33,896 bases of DNA from Gemmatales bacterium (GTDB lineage Bacteria; Planctomycetota; Planctomycetia; Gemmatales; HRBIN36): positions 1 through 33,896 of the forward strand of contig JANWVZ010000022.1 in the NCBI GenBank assembly GCA_025056555.1, given 5' to 3'. Position numbers and translations under genes: made by a program. Below the pieces are notes generated by a model. The model did no database searches and was not told the DNA's origin. It saw only the letters and a program-made list of their open reading frames with translations. The stretch's first letter is position 1. Each line of letters starts with the position of its first letter. This document shows, one piece after another, positions 33,465 through 33,896 of this stretch.

Positions 33465-33896
33465 ATGCGGAAGAAGCTGATTTGGGCGGGAGCGGTGCTG
33501 GGCGCAGGACTCAGCCTGCTCGGCGGGATGTTTTGGCTGCATCATCGCAGCCAGGCCCAAGGCCAAGGGCAACTGGCAGCGGGAGCGACACCCGCAGCCC
33601 AACTCAAGGAGCCAGCTGTCCCCTTGCCGTTGACCCGTGTGACTTTCTTCAGTGCCGGCGTGGGCCATTTCATTCGTGAAGGCCAGGTCGAGGGTACGGT
33701 GCGTACCGATTTCAGTTTCCGGCCGGAGCATATCAACGACGTGCTCAAGAGCCTGGTGGCCAACGACCTGGGTGGCGGCACGGTAACGACCGTGACTTAC
33801 GATAGCCAGGACCCCGTGGCCAAGACCTTGCAGAGTTTTGCCATCAATCTCAACGGCAATCCCAGCTTGGCTCAGATCCTGACACAGGCCCGTGGC
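33465..33896 (+). CDS. DUF4139-type exported protein (N-terminal part)
   Basis: The gene runs off the window end after 144 codons. The N-terminus is a signal peptide or anchor (basic MRKKLIW, then a Gly/Leu-rich hydrophobic stretch), followed by a Gln/Ala-rich linker. The mature part begins VTFFSAGVGHFIREGQVEG and continues HINDVLKSLVANDLGGGTVT, resembling the opening of planctomycete DUF4139-family proteins, whose function is unknown. AGGAGG stands 7 nt before the ATG. Assignment rests on the N-terminal portion only. Confidence 0.65.
   Translation, partial: MRKKLIWAGAVLGAGLSLLGGMFWLHHRSQAQGQGQLAAGATPAAQLKEPAVPLPLTRVTFFSAGVGHFIREGQVEGTVRTDFSFRPEHINDVLKSLVANDLGGGTVTTVTYDSQDPVAKTLQSFAINLNGNPSLAQILTQARG

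Overview
This window looks like chromosomal DNA of a planctomycete, most likely of the Gemmatales/Gemmataceae type. That placement is inferred from gene content and was not tested by phylogeny. The pointers are a DUF6263-type exported protein, a TPR protein fused to an Fe(2+)-trafficking (YggX-like) domain beside a PSP1-domain protein, a DUF4139-type exported protein, an ABC-2 permease followed by a DUF58 protein, and KdsB, which implies a Gram-negative envelope with Kdo. The DNA is moderately GC-rich. Genes sit on both strands in short operons separated by several long non-coding gaps.

Layout. 1-973: the tail of an unknown gene, a terminator, ndk, and a small overlapping two-helix membrane protein. 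1358-4471: an Mla-type lipid transporter operon (permease, ATPase, MCE protein). 4475-6541: a consensus promoter, a structured leader of about 230 nt and rpsA with six S1 domains. 6653-6821: an unidentified 169-bp element closed by a perfect 10-bp inverted repeat. 7003-10713 (minus): a glycosyltransferase-HAD phosphatase fusion, a Bax-inhibitor-1 family protein, a lipoprotein metallopeptidase and a 91-aa protein behind a consensus promoter. 11083-13722 (minus): an S41 protease with a signal-less BtuF-like protein. 14035-14985 (minus): a NagB-like protein lacking one catalytic Asp. 15236-16237: a DUF6263 protein. 17007-19619: birA, a DUF72 protein and kdsB. 19771-21777 (minus): a membrane protein with a decapeptide repeat tail. 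22034-24941 (minus): a PSP1 protein, a TPR-YggX fusion and an amidase. 25240-28454: a membrane-anchored protein, an ABC-2 permease and a DUF58 protein, tightly linked. 28514-29458 (minus): a lone PstS-like protein. 29580-30283: lexA with a palindromic operator over its own -10. 30284-31341: a decayed region with an IS5-like transposase remnant. 31342-33075: PolX, unusually rich in TTA codons. 33355 to the end: two inverted repeats ahead of a truncated DUF4139-type gene.

Functionally the window is mostly housekeeping: nucleotide balance, translation, envelope lipid and Kdo supply, biotin attachment, SOS control and DNA repair. No defence system, prophage, tRNA or recognised rRNA gene was found. 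The most unusual signals are structural. Two unrelated 38-bp direct-repeat pairs share an identical 38-bp gap (76-bp period), and each overlaps the stop codon of a minus-strand gene. The others are the 169-bp inverted-repeat element, the glycosyltransferase-phosphatase fusion and the RAEL decapeptide repeat.
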